From: Terribacillus sp. FSL K6-0262
GTDB lineage: Bacteria > Bacillota > Bacilli > Bacillales > Amphibacillaceae
Direction of reading: 5' to 3'
NCBI RefSeq assembly: GCF_037977385.1
Contig: NZ_CP150277.1
Span: 558,001-622,000, forward strand
DNA length: 64,000 nucleotides
Shown: positions 28,676 through 36,823 of the stretch, piece by piece
Numbering within the stretch: position 1 is the first letter of the stretch
Layout: each line of letters begins with the position of its first letter
Position numbers and translations under genes: made by a program
Notes under the pieces: generated by a model
The model's database searches: none
What the model was told of the DNA's origin: nothing
The model's input: the letters and a program-made list of their open reading frames with translations, nothing else

Positions 28676-28708
28676 GACTCTAACATAATGCCGGGAGGTT
28701 GAATACAA

Positions 28709-29206
28709 ATGATTGCATACTTCACCAATGGTACAACAGAATTCCTTCGTCAGCTGAAGAAAAAAGAGCAAGCGAAAATCTGGGTGTTCGAAGGTCCGGA
28801 GGGCGCTCTTGCCTATACAGAGGAACCAAATGCAGCAAAATTCACAGCACCTCGTACATATGAACAGGTAACAGGCACAGGTGATATCCCTGACGAAGGG
28901 TACATCGCGATTAACAACATCCCTGTCACAGAGGAGGGACGCCCTATATTTGAGGATGTCTTCAAGCGCAGGGCAGGCAAAATCGATCAAACGCCTGGTT
29001 TTAAGGCGCTCCGAGTGTTGAGACCTCGATCAGGCAACACATATCTTGTACTGACGGCTTGGGAAGGCAAACAGCACTTTGAAGATTGGAAGAAGTCCGA
29101 AGCATTCCAGCATGCCCATAAAAAAGATGCCGATCAGCCGAAGCGGCCGCCATTCAGCGCAGGTCCGGCTTACGTCACCACCTATTTTATCGACAATGAA
29201 GAATGA
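28709..29206 (+). CDS. hmoB: Heme-degrading monooxygenase HmoB
   Basis: A 165-residue protein of the antibiotic-biosynthesis-monooxygenase (ABM) dimeric alpha/beta-barrel fold. The C-terminal half carries FEDVFKRRAGKIDQTPGFKALRVL and TYLVLTAWEGKQHFEDWKKSEAFQHAH, the core of IsdG-like heme oxygenases, with a candidate axial His. The N-terminal extension and length match B. subtilis HmoB (YhgC), which opens heme and releases iron. GGGAGGT precedes the ATG. It is divergent from pbpF and close to the heme operon. Confidence 0.9.
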   Translation: MIAYFTNGTTEFLRQLKKKEQAKIWVFEGPEGALAYTEEPNAAKFTAPRTYEQVTGTGDIPDEGYIAINNIPVTEEGRPIFEDVFKRRAGKIDQTPGFKALRVLRPRSGNTYLVLTAWEGKQHFEDWKKSEAFQHAHKKDADQPKRPPFSAGPAYVTTYFIDNEE

Positions 29207-29245
29207 CAAGAGCCTGTCCATGCGGTTGGACAGGCTCTTGTCTTT
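29205..29245. terminator. Bidirectional terminator between hmoB and the PAP2 gene
   Basis: GACAAGAGCCTGTCC (29205-29219) and GGACAGGCTCTTGTC (29228-29242) form a perfect 15-bp stem. Confidence 0.9.
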
Positions 29246-29251
29246 GCCTAT

Positions 29252-29908
29252 TCAATATGAACGAGCTTTTTCCCGTCTTCCAAGCTTATGCTGCAGCCAC
29301 TTATATAACAAAATCCAAATCAATAAAAAGACCATTCCATAAGCAAAACCAGCCAGCACATCGGTCAAGTAATGGACACGAAGGACATATCGGCTGAAAC
29401 CGATCAGCAATACGATCAAAGCTGCCAGGAAAGCAGCGATATACCGCTGGCTGTTCTTAAGAAAATGCCACAGGAAATACAGGATGATGCCATATGTGAT
29501 GAGAGATACCATCGAATGGCCCGAAGGAAAGCTGAAACCCTCCCCATCCACCAATGCCAGTATAATTGGACGTTCCCGCTCCACAAGCCCTTTAATTAGA
29601 AAATTGAATTGATAGCCTATGGCTGTCGCCGTAAACACGACACCTGCACCGATCAAATCCCGTTTTTTCAAGGCTAAGAAAAGACCGAATAAAAATGCAA
29701 GGACGGTCAAAACAGTACTGGAACCAAACTCTGTGACCCAGCGAAAGAAATCATACCAAATCGTATCCTGCAAGGATCGAGCAAACGGTGCCGTCCACCG
29801 GTCCAGCAGCGGATCCGGATGAAAAGCGACATCGAGCGTCAATGCAGCAGCTATGATGATGGAAATCGTAAATAGCAGTATATATTTTCTTCTGTGTGGC
29901 AGCTCCAT
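29252..29908 (-). CDS. PAP2 family membrane lipid phosphatase
   Basis: A 218-residue membrane protein with about six helices. The three phosphatase motifs are KGLVERERP (KxxxxxxRP, about 104-112), FPSGHSMV (PSGH, about 126-133) and SRYVLRVHYLTD (SRxxxxxHxxxD, about 166-177). Such enzymes dephosphorylate undecaprenyl pyrophosphate or phosphatidylglycerophosphate; which one is not decided by sequence. AGAGGTGA precedes the ATG. Confidence 0.9.
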   Translation of the reverse strand: MELPHRRKYILLFTISIIIAAALTLDVAFHPDPLLDRWTAPFARSLQDTIWYDFFRWVTEFGSSTVLTVLAFLFGLFLALKKRDLIGAGVVFTATAIGYQFNFLIKGLVERERPIILALVDGEGFSFPSGHSMVSLITYGIILYFLWHFLKNSQRYIAAFLAALIVLLIGFSRYVLRVHYLTDVLAGFAYGMVFLLIWILLYKWLQHKLGRREKARSY

Positions 29909-29942
29909 CTTTTCACCTCTGAATGATTTTACTACGATGATG

Positions 29943-29968
29943 GTTTAGAAAACAAATGCACGGGGAAT
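29943..29968 (+). promoter_or_regulatory. Candidate sigma-B promoter of the ferritin-like gene
   Basis: GTTTAG (29943-29948), a 14-base spacer, then GGGAAT (29963-29968). This matches the general-stress sigma-B pattern GTTTAA-N12-14-GGGWAW with one mismatch, 38 bases before the ATG. Confidence 0.5.
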
Positions 29969-30005
29969 ATACTCTACAGATAGCCAATCAGAAAGGATGA
30001 TAAAC

Positions 30006-30467
30006 ATGGCAGACAACGTAAGGAAAATCAAAGAGGATTCCCAATTACAAGAATTGATCGATGGCTTGAATGTAGACTTGGCGAACGAATACGCAGCTTC
30101 CATCATGTATACTACATACAGCGCGGCTGTTTCAGGTCTATATCGCACGGTATTGAAACCATTCTTCGAGGATGAGATTTCGGATGAAATCGGCCACGCA
30201 AAATACCTGGCGGATAAAATCGTCACTCTGGGCGGTACCCCTACCACTGTTCCGGCAGAAGTACCCTATCACACAGATGTAACAAAAATGCTGACAGAAG
30301 CCCGTGATGCGGAACAGGCTACAATCGAGCGGTACGAAAAACGCAAACAGCAGGCTGAAGATCTCAATATGACGGAGCTTGTCACAAAGCTGGAGGATTT
30401 GATTGCCGATGAAACAAACCATCGTGACGAACTGAACCGCCTTTTGAATGACTCCCGTCTATCCTGA
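30006..30467 (+). CDS. Ferritin-like domain protein
   Basis: A 153-residue four-helix protein. Candidate di-iron ligands are the Glu in LANEYAASIMY, DEIGHAKYLADKI (ExxH near residue 57) and DETNHRDELNRLL (ExxH near residue 140), the spacing of bacterioferritin-like or rubrerythrin-like domains. A role in iron storage or peroxide protection is likely. The ATG at 30006 follows AAAGGA by 8 bases; the ATG at 29997 is too close to it. A sigma-B-like promoter precedes it. Confidence 0.85.
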   Translation: MADNVRKIKEDSQLQELIDGLNVDLANEYAASIMYTTYSAAVSGLYRTVLKPFFEDEISDEIGHAKYLADKIVTLGGTPTTVPAEVPYHTDVTKMLTEARDAEQATIERYEKRKQQAEDLNMTELVTKLEDLIADETNHRDELNRLLNDSRLS

Positions 30468-30470
30468 TAA

Positions 30471-30516
30471 ACGAAACCCATAATCTGATGGTTATGGGTT
30501 TCGTCATGTCTTTTTT
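30471..30516 (+). terminator. Intrinsic terminator of the ferritin-like gene
   Basis: ACGAAACCCATAA and TTATGGGTTTCGT form a perfect 13-bp stem, with a T run at 30511-30516. Confidence 0.85.
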
Positions 30517-30594
30517 CTGAATAAAACAATAATTATTATTAAAAAATGTGCTATACTGGTCTTATTTCACACAAATGAAGGAGGCTGGTGCAGC

Positions 30595-31758
30595 ATGCTA
30601 ACAGAATTATTCAGCAAAATCGATGAATTGTATGAGGATATGGTTGCTACAAGAAGATACCTTCATCAGCATCCAGAGCTGTCCTTTAAAGAAGAAAAGA
30701 CAGCTGCCTATATCGCGGATACATACGAAAAGCTTGGCATCCCTTATAAAAAAAATGTCGGAGGAAATGGTGTAGTCGCCACTTTGAAAGGTGGTAAGCC
30801 AGGTAAAAAGATTGCACTGCGGGCAGATTTCGATGCTTTGCCGATTCAGGAAGAAAACGAGGTTCCTTATAAATCGACAGTTCCCAATGTGATGCACGCT
30901 TGCGGGCACGATGGACATACGGCCACTTTGCTGGGCATCGCCAAAGCAGCAAAAGCTCTGCAGGATGAATTACCGGGCACACTCGTATTCGTCCACCAGC
31001 ACGCAGAAGAATATGCCCCAGGCGGTGCTAAATCCATCATTGAAACTGGTATTTTAGATGATGTCGATGCTGTATTCGGAACACATCTATGGTCCAACAC
31101 TCCGCTGGGCACGATCGAAACCGCGGATAAAGAATTCATGGCCGGAGCGGACCGCTTCGAGATCGAGATCATCGGTAAAGGCGGACATGGCGCTCAGCCG
31201 CATCAAACCAAAGATGCTGTCTTGATTGGTTCTCAAGTAGTGACAGCATTGCAGCAAATCATCAGCCGCCGCTTGGATCCACTGCATACAGCTGTCATCA
31301 CGATCGGTACGTTCGAGGCTGGGGCCGCCTTTAATGTCATTGCCGATTCAGCGAAGCTGACTGGTACCGTGCGCACTTTTGACACGGCTGTTCAAAAACA
31401 GATCAAAGCGGAAATCGAAAATGTGCTGAAAGGTATAACAACAGCTAATGGCGCAAGCTATAAGTATGAGTATATCGAAGGATATCCGCCCGTGATCAAT
31501 CATCCGGCCCAAGCACAGCTGGTTCTGGATGCTTCCAAGGAAGTGGCAGAAGTCCGGGAAGCCAACAAAGTACTGCCAACTATGACAGGCGAGGATTTCG
31601 CTTATTATTTGCATAACAAGCCAGGAGCATTCTTCTTCACAGGAGCCAAGAAAGAAGATCATTACTATCCGCATCATCATCCGAAATTCGATTTCGATGA
31701 ACGTGCAATGGTCATCGCTGCCAAAACATTGCTCAGCACATGTATGGCATACCAATAA
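30595..31758 (+). CDS. yhaA: M20 family amidohydrolase (YhaA-like)
   Basis: A 387-residue zinc or manganese amidohydrolase of the M20D group, which removes acyl groups from N-acylated amino acids. ADFDALPIQEENEVPY near residue 80, MHACGHDGHTATLLG near 100 and the HAEEYAPGGA catalytic glutamate region near 140 are typical. GKGGHGAQPHQTKDA marks the dimerisation-lid start, and the final ligand His lies in YYPHHHPKFDFDE. GAAGGAGG precedes the ATG. A likely extended -10 (TGCTATACT) ends at 30557. The location beside ecsC fits YhaA. Confidence 0.9.
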   Translation: MLTELFSKIDELYEDMVATRRYLHQHPELSFKEEKTAAYIADTYEKLGIPYKKNVGGNGVVATLKGGKPGKKIALRADFDALPIQEENEVPYKSTVPNVMHACGHDGHTATLLGIAKAAKALQDELPGTLVFVHQHAEEYAPGGAKSIIETGILDDVDAVFGTHLWSNTPLGTIETADKEFMAGADRFEIEIIGKGGHGAQPHQTKDAVLIGSQVVTALQQIISRRLDPLHTAVITIGTFEAGAAFNVIADSAKLTGTVRTFDTAVQKQIKAEIENVLKGITTANGASYKYEYIEGYPPVINHPAQAQLVLDASKEVAEVREANKVLPTMTGEDFAYYLHNKPGAFFFTGAKKEDHYYPHHHPKFDFDERAMVIAAKTLLSTCMAYQ

Positions 31759-31763
31759 ACAAT

Positions 31764-31798
31764 AAAAGATCAGCGCGGACTTCGCGCTGATCTTTTAT
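31764..31798. terminator. Bidirectional terminator between yhaA and ecsC
   Basis: AAAAGATCAGCGCG (31764-31777) and CGCGCTGATCTTTT (31783-31796) form a perfect 14-bp stem with a 5-base loop. Confidence 0.92.
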
Positions 31799-32508
31799 TT
31801 TAGCATGCGGATCCGGTAAGCATGCATTGCCGCAGTACCTAGCTGTTCAAGAAACTTGCCATTTATGATGGCACCGACAAAGGCTCCGACACCTGGCAGA
31901 AGCTGGACCATTTTGATTAAATCGATATAATCCCGGTATTCCTGCTGCAGCACACGCCAATTGACGTCTTCGATGGCCCCGCTTACGTCATTCCAATGAC
32001 GGATTTCTTCCCAAAGCTTCACCCTTGTTTCACCGCTTGAGAAAGTGGCGCTGAATATTTGCAGCAGAAATACCCTTTCGCTGAATCCCGTCACATCGAA
32101 GCCATAAATCCTGCCTATATCGAATAAACATTTCATCTTGATGCTGAGCAGGAGCGGGAAATCGGCCATGCCTAAAAGGATGCCTCCGGCCCCAGTGCCT
32201 GCTCCTTCCAATCTCGCTGTCGTTTTGTAACGATTGATCACTTTCCGGACTTCTTTTTCCCTTTGTTCAAAACTCCACTTCTCTTCAACCTGAATTGGAT
32301 AGATATAGTTGGAGGATGTCAGGCTGAGCTCGATCATTTGGCGGATTGCAGCCGTGATTGCGCTATGCACCGCCGCTGGGATCTTATCGGTGATCGAATC
32401 CTGGGCACCCTTGGAAAATCGCTGAAACCTGCCGCTGCGCCGCTGCAGGGAATGATAATAGAACATTGCTTCCTTCAGTTTTCTTTCCTTATAATGATCT
32501 TCCCCCAT
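31795..32508 (-). CDS. ecsC: EcsC family protein
   Basis: A 237-residue protein matching EcsC, the third gene of the ecs operon. Conserved elements include GAGTGAGGILLGMADFPLLLSIKMKC (split by family-typical glycines) and LLPGVGAFVGAIINGKFLEQLG near the C-terminus. It lacks a signal peptide but has hydrophobic helices that may contact the membrane. Its role is unclear even in B. subtilis. It lies 11 bases downstream of ecsB, so it is co-transcribed. Confidence 0.9.
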   Translation of the reverse strand: MGEDHYKERKLKEAMFYYHSLQRRSGRFQRFSKGAQDSITDKIPAAVHSAITAAIRQMIELSLTSSNYIYPIQVEEKWSFEQREKEVRKVINRYKTTARLEGAGTGAGGILLGMADFPLLLSIKMKCLFDIGRIYGFDVTGFSERVFLLQIFSATFSSGETRVKLWEEIRHWNDVSGAIEDVNWRVLQQEYRDYIDLIKMVQLLPGVGAFVGAIINGKFLEQLGTAAMHAYRIRMLK

Positions 32509-32519
32509 CCGACTCCCTC

Positions 32520-33734
32520 CTATTTCAACCGTTTTGGCACATACATCCGGACAAATCCAAGTCCAAATGCCACGCCGGCCGCAAGCGCCAAACCGAACCC
32601 AAGCACATCCGCACGGAGCAGGAATACCAGGCTAAGCAATACCGCCTGTATGACTGCCAATTGCTGCAAAAGAGCTAATAAAGCACGTTTCCGGGTAGCA
32701 TCCGGTACCGGATAAAGATCCATCCAGGCTATGGTCCGATGATGCTTCCACAAACCGATGAGCTGGAACCCGGTTAAATAAAGGAATAACAAAGCAAACG
32801 CCAGCTGCACCCAAAGATTGGGAATGAAGTAAATGATGACCCCGGCAAGGATCGTCAGCCGCAGGAACAGTCCGAAGTAGTCCCCTCCCCTGACGAAAGT
32901 GACCCGGAACAGATAATCATACGTATGTGTCTGCTCGAAAGGAACACGCCCCGTAAACAGATTGACGACAAATTGACGCTTATGGACTTTTGTCTTCAAA
33001 TGCGGAACATCGGCAAATTGGTTCGCAATTCGGTAAAACGCCTGCATACGGGCCTGATCTTTTTCAATCAGCAAGTCCCAGGCCAGCCCGCCTTGCTTTC
33101 TGCTGATGCTATAGTCTGCGATGAGCAGTACAACAAATAGAACTGTCAAAACGGCAGCAGCCAGCAAATCTCCGCGTAAAAAGAGCCAAAAGCATCCGAT
33201 ATTCAAAACCACACGCAGCGTCTGTTCCATTCTTCTTATATTGACATTCCGGACTTTCAGCATCCACCAATTCATATGTAGATTCCATAGCTTAAATACA
33301 AGCAGGACGACAAATACAAGGAGATAGGATACAAAGCCTTCCCCAAGTCCAGCCGCAAAAAACAAAGGCGCCAGCACCGCTGCAGCCAGGATGAGCATGT
33401 AGAGCTGGGTGAAGAAGCTATAGCCGATCGTCAACTTGAAATAACGATGCAGCTTTGACTCAAGCGGAAGCAGGAACACGATATCCGCTTCCTTCAATAA
33501 CGTTCGAACCGGGCTGTAGCTCGCCAAAAGACCAAATACGGCACCAATCAAAAGCGGTGCAGGAAAATCCGGAGCCAATGTTTCAAGCCACTGCTGATAA
33601 TAATAAGCAAGCCCCGAAAGCAGGAAGAGCATGGCTATCATAAGATGCTGATTGAATATATAACGCAGATAACGGTTCATTTCCTTCATATGCTCGGAAA
33701 GCCGCTGCTTGAAAAATGTCTCCGCATTAAACAT
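32520..33734 (-). CDS. ecsB: ABC transporter permease EcsB
   Basis: A 404-residue integral membrane protein with about ten helices, the permease of the Ecs ABC transporter. The family stretch FNQHLMIAMLFLLSGLAYYYQQW follows an amphipathic N-terminus. Ecs mutants of B. subtilis are defective in secretion, intramembrane proteolysis (RasP-dependent) and competence, so an export role is inferred. Its ATG overlaps the ecsA stop region by 8 bases, indicating coupled translation. Confidence 0.93.
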   Translation of the reverse strand: MFNAETFFKQRLSEHMKEMNRYLRYIFNQHLMIAMLFLLSGLAYYYQQWLETLAPDFPAPLLIGAVFGLLASYSPVRTLLKEADIVFLLPLESKLHRYFKLTIGYSFFTQLYMLILAAAVLAPLFFAAGLGEGFVSYLLVFVVLLVFKLWNLHMNWWMLKVRNVNIRRMEQTLRVVLNIGCFWLFLRGDLLAAAVLTVLFVVLLIADYSISRKQGGLAWDLLIEKDQARMQAFYRIANQFADVPHLKTKVHKRQFVVNLFTGRVPFEQTHTYDYLFRVTFVRGGDYFGLFLRLTILAGVIIYFIPNLWVQLAFALLFLYLTGFQLIGLWKHHRTIAWMDLYPVPDATRKRALLALLQQLAVIQAVLLSLVFLLRADVLGFGLALAAGVAFGLGFVRMYVPKRLK

Positions 33735-34473
33735 GGCTGTCTTCTTCCTTCGTCAGTTGGACATACAAATCATCCAGCGTCGCATCCTGCATACCGAATT
33801 CATTGCGCAGCTCCTCCATCGTACCAGCCGCCCGCAGCTTTCCGTCATGCAGGATGACGATACGATCGCAGTAACGTTCCGCAGTGGCCAGGATATGCGT
33901 GGACATCAATACGCCAGCCCCATTCTCCTTGGCTTGATTCATCAGCTGCAGGTATGACTGAATGCCGAGCGGATCAAGCCCGACGAATGGTTCATCCACA
34001 ATATATAGATTTGGTTCGACCAGGAATGAACACATGATCATCACTTTTTGACGCATCCCCTTTGAAAAATGGACCGGGAACATCTTCAGCTTCTTTTCAA
34101 GCCTGAATTCTTTCAGCAAAGGCGGAAGCCGTTTATCAAAATCCTCCTGCGACAGATCATAAGCCTGTGCAGTCAAACGCAAGTGATCATATAACGTCAA
34201 TTCATCATACAGCACCGGCATTTCCGGAATGTACGAAAAATTGCTCCGATATGTCTCAGGTGAAGCGGCAAACGTGCTCCCATTGATTTGGATACTGCCG
34301 CCCTTGGGCTGCATGAGTCCGATGATATGCTTGATTGTCGTACTCTTTCCAGCTCCGTTAAGGCCGATGAGGCCGACAATTTCCCCTGCATCGACTTTAA
34401 AAGATATATCATGCAGGACATTTTTATGTGTATATCCGCCTGTAAGTGAATCTATATGTAATAAAGGCTGCAT
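33727..34473 (-). CDS. ecsA: ABC transporter ATPase EcsA
   Basis: A 248-residue nucleotide-binding subunit. Walker A is GLNGAGKSTT near residue 38, the signature region is FSKGMRQKVMI near 137, Walker B is LYIVDEP near 157, and the H-loop His is in MSTHIL near 190. The ATG at 34473 follows AAAGGGGA and gives the usual 247-248 aa. It heads ecsA-ecsB-ecsC and is divergent from hit. The upstream 446-base gap contains a structured element. Confidence 0.95.
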   Translation of the reverse strand: MQPLLHIDSLTGGYTHKNVLHDISFKVDAGEIVGLIGLNGAGKSTTIKHIIGLMQPKGGSIQINGSTFAASPETYRSNFSYIPEMPVLYDELTLYDHLRLTAQAYDLSQEDFDKRLPPLLKEFRLEKKLKMFPVHFSKGMRQKVMIMCSFLVEPNLYIVDEPFVGLDPLGIQSYLQLMNQAKENGAGVLMSTHILATAERYCDRIVILHDGKLRAAGTMEELRNEFGMQDATLDDLYVQLTKEEDSHV

Positions 34474-34584
34474 TATCCGTTCCCCTTTCTTAAGGCACTC
34501 TCCTGCTAAAAGTTTACCAAAGCCCGCCGTATTTGCCAAAATAAAACGGTTATAACCTCCATCAGGCTTGCACATACTAATTTC

Positions 34585-34783
34585 GAAGCAAAGAAGCTGC
34601 CAAGAGGGTTTCCTTTCAAGCAGGACCCATTCATTTGAAAATGAGGTGTTGGCAGGAGATACAAACCGCTACGTCCGAAAGTAAGCTGATTTACAACCTG
34701 TAAGCAAGCTGAAAGTGTACTGGCGCAAACTCCGTAAGCCGCTGTACAGTTCGAAATGGTTTTACTCTTGGCAGCCTTGCTTC
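34585..34783. repeat. Inverted-repeat-bounded, multi-hairpin element between ecsA and hit
   Basis: The ends are GAAGCAAAGAAGCTGCCAAGAG (given here only as its halves GAAGCAA and GCTGCCAAGAG, 34585-34606) and the inverse CTCTTGGCAGC-CTTGCTTC (34765-34783). The core 11 bp are perfect, and a 3-base indel separates the outer 7-bp arm. Inside are further stems: CTGCCAA/TTGGCAG (34597-34603/34649-34655, competing with the outer arm), TTACA-ACC-TGTAA, and TGTAC-GGC/GCC-GTACA. No open frame with a site lies here. It could be a MITE-like repeat, a structured RNA on either strand, or a leader of ecsA; I cannot tell which. Confidence 0.5.
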
Positions 34784-34785
34784 AG

Positions 34786-34846
34786 AGGCAGACACTCCCA
34801 AAACGCGAAGAATTCCAACATTCCGGCCGTTACGGGATGTCTGCCT
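34786..34846. repeat. Long hairpin beside the ecsA-hit element
   Basis: AGGCAGACACTCCC (34786-34799) pairs with GGGATGTCTGCCT (34834-34846): 13 bp with one bulged C around a 34-base loop. No T run follows on either strand, so it is not a simple terminator. Confidence 0.55.
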
Positions 34847-34890
34847 ATTTCATTCGACATACTTTACAAGCATGTCCATTCCTTTATACA

Positions 34891-34904
34891 ATATGTATAC
34901 ATAT
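34891..34904. promoter_or_regulatory. 14-bp palindrome before hit
   Basis: ATATGTATACATAT is a perfect palindrome located between a possible -10 (TACAAT at 34887-34892) and the ribosome binding site of hit; a possible operator. Confidence 0.35.
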
Positions 34905-34919
34905 TAAAGGAGTGATCGT

Positions 34920-35345
34920 ATGCACGAAAAGGATTGTATCTTCTGTAAAATCGCAGCTGGCGAACTGCCTTCGGCAAAAGTCTATGAAGATGACCAAGTA
35001 CTTGCTTTTATGGATATCGGCCAAGTGACGAAGGGACATACCCTCATCATTCCGAAGACACATACGAAGAATATATACGAAACACCGCCCGAAGTGGCCC
35101 AGGAAGTATTCGCACGTGTACCCCGGGTGGCGAATGCGATCAAAGATGCTTTTCAGCCAGCTGGATTGAACATTTTGAGCAACACAGAAGCTGCAGCAGG
35201 ACAGACTGTCTTCCATCTGCATGTGCATTTGATCCCTAGGTATGGAAAAGAGGATGGCTTCCACGCCACTTTCGAGCAGCATGACAGTGTTGCCAGTGAG
35301 CACCTTGCTGAATTGGCGGAAGCAATCAGCAGTAAAATCAAGTAA
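34920..35345 (+). CDS. hit: HIT family nucleotide hydrolase
   Basis: A 141-residue Hint-branch protein of the histidine triad superfamily, hydrolysing nucleoside phosphoramidates and similar compounds. The triad HLHVHLIPR lies near residues 100-108. CIFCKI at residues 5-10 forms the N-terminal metal-binding pair often seen in these proteins. AAAGGAG precedes the ATG by 7 bases. The divergent arrangement with ecsA repeats the B. subtilis order. Confidence 0.94.
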   Translation: MHEKDCIFCKIAAGELPSAKVYEDDQVLAFMDIGQVTKGHTLIIPKTHTKNIYETPPEVAQEVFARVPRVANAIKDAFQPAGLNILSNTEAAAGQTVFHLHVHLIPRYGKEDGFHATFEQHDSVASEHLAELAEAISSKIK

Positions 35346-35417
35346 GCGCATCCCAATAGGTTTCACTGCTACATAAGACGAGAAAATAGTATAATGAAGT
35401 AGGAAGGAGTGATAATG

Positions 35418-35789
35418 ATGGCTAATGGCAAATCAATCGCTTTAGGTATACTCGTAGGCAGCACGGTCAGCGCTGCAATCACTTTGCTTACAGCACCATC
35501 TTCCGGCAAGGAACTGCGCGCAGACGCAAAACAGCGCACTGACGAATGGAAGGTCACATTCAACAATCTAAAAAATGAAGGAACACAGCTGAAAGAACAA
35601 ATCGCCAGAACGTCCAAAGAAGGCGCTGCTATGTTCAAGGAATTATCAGCTGAAGTCAAGACTTCCATCGAAAGCTGGAAACGCACAGTTGAACCGCATC
35701 AGAAAAATATCCAGAAAAGCTTGTCTCAAATCGAGAAAACCTTGAAGGAACTGGAAGAAAAAGCGAATCAGAAAAACAGTGATGCATGA
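35418..35789 (+). CDS. yhaH: YtxH-domain protein (YhaH-like)
   Basis: A 123-residue protein. The N-terminal hydrophobic segment SIALGILVGSTVSAAITLLTAPSSGKEL combines a membrane helix with the LxAPxSGKELR motif of the YtxH/general stress family. The remainder is a long Lys/Glu/Gln-rich coiled-coil-like helix. Among GTG 35409, ATG 35415 and ATG 35418, the last lies 8 bases from AAGGAG and is preferred. A TATAAT is present shortly upstream. Function is unknown; homologues are stress-induced. Confidence 0.83.
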   Translation: MANGKSIALGILVGSTVSAAITLLTAPSSGKELRADAKQRTDEWKVTFNNLKNEGTQLKEQIARTSKEGAAMFKELSAEVKTSIESWKRTVEPHQKNIQKSLSQIEKTLKELEEKANQKNSDA

Positions 35790-35820
35790 AAAATGCTCTC
35801 CGTGATGGAGAGCATTTTTT
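35789..35820 (+). terminator. Intrinsic terminator of yhaH
   Basis: AAAATGCTCTCC-GTGAT-GGAGAGCATTTTTT forms a 12-bp stem with a T tail. Confidence 0.92.
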
Positions 35821-35835
35821 CATTGACCGTAAATC

Positions 35836-35869
35836 AAAAGAGCCCTTTCTTTAAAAGAAAGGGCCTCTT
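35836..35869 (-). terminator. Terminator of opuA copy 1
   Basis: On the minus strand AGAGGCCCTTTCTT and AAGAAAGGGCTCT pair with one mismatch, followed by TTTTGATTT. Confidence 0.82.
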
Positions 35870-35881
35870 ATGACAGCCATT

Positions 35882-36769
35882 TTATTTCGCTTCCAAATCC
35901 TCAATGGAATTTGCATCTACGTACTCAGGTACAACCAAGCCTGTTTTCGCACCTTCCAAGTTAGGCCCTAAGTCAACAACCTTGTCTTTGTATTGTTCAT
36001 ACAAATCACCATGTGTAGTCGGAAGCCAAGCCGCTACCATGGCATCCGCTTCTCCATTGGCAACTGATTGCCACATAACTGCATTATCAAGCGGCGTAAT
36101 CTTTGTCTTGTATCCCAAGTCATCCAGCACAACCTTCATAACATTCGTGGAAGCGACCTCGGAATCCCACTCGACATAAGTCAGGCTTACTTCCTGACCA
36201 TTGCCTTTCTCGGCTCCTTTAGTCCACTCAGCTACTTTATCTTGATGATCATCCACCCAGTTGCGTGCTGCATCTGCAGGGTCTGTGCCTTCGCTCACTT
36301 CCAGCATGACTTCTCCCATATCATCTGTCGTCCAATTGAATTGATCAAGCACTTTGTTCGCACCAGGGACATCGTCGGCAAATCCTTGGCGAGTCATTGT
36401 ATTGATTGTTTCTTCACTTCCGAATGAACCTTTTGGATCTTCCAGATACTTCAGGTCATATTTGCTGAACATCCAATGCGGTGTCCAGCCTGTAATGATG
36501 ATCGGCTCTTCATCCTTGATAGCTTCACCTAACGTTGTAGCCATAGCACCGCTGGAGGATGGCTGCAATGTCCAGCCGTCCAACTGATCATAATCTTCGA
36601 TTGCTTTTTCTGTCGCACTCATGACACCCGCACCGGCTTCAATCCCGGTGATCGTGTAATCCACTTGCTCACTGAAGCTGTCAGAGCTGGAGCTGTCATT
36701 CCCGCATCCTGCTGCTACCAATGTCAACGCCAGTCCAGCTGCCACACCTAATGTTTTCCACTTTTTCAT
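35882..36769 (-). CDS. opuAC: Glycine betaine ABC transporter substrate-binding lipoprotein (copy 1)
   Basis: A 295-residue lipoprotein: a basic start and hydrophobic helix are followed by the lipobox LVAAGC (Cys22). The binding domain has the tryptophans of an aromatic cage, in GWTPHWMF near residue 96, YVEWDSEVAST near 205 and AAWLPTTHGDLY near 250, as in OpuAC. It captures glycine betaine or related osmolytes for the OpuAB/OpuAA importer. It is separated from opuAB by 54 bases containing a short hairpin. It is very similar to copy 2, with substitutions scattered throughout. Confidence 0.94.
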   Translation of the reverse strand: MKKWKTLGVAAGLALTLVAAGCGNDSSSSDSFSEQVDYTITGIEAGAGVMSATEKAIEDYDQLDGWTLQPSSSGAMATTLGEAIKDEEPIIITGWTPHWMFSKYDLKYLEDPKGSFGSEETINTMTRQGFADDVPGANKVLDQFNWTTDDMGEVMLEVSEGTDPADAARNWVDDHQDKVAEWTKGAEKGNGQEVSLTYVEWDSEVASTNVMKVVLDDLGYKTKITPLDNAVMWQSVANGEADAMVAAWLPTTHGDLYEQYKDKVVDLGPNLEGAKTGLVVPEYVDANSIEDLEAK

Positions 36770-36823
36770 GAAATCGAACTCCCCTTCTATTTATTGAAAG
36801 CGCCCATTTCGGGCTGCATTCAT

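Noticed and set aside
34585..34846. Known riboswitch, T-box or tRNA-like RNA
   Set aside because: I looked for T-box (AGGGTGGNACCGCG), TPP, SAM, FMN and Mn-type signatures and found none; no clover-leaf with CCA or TTC arm.
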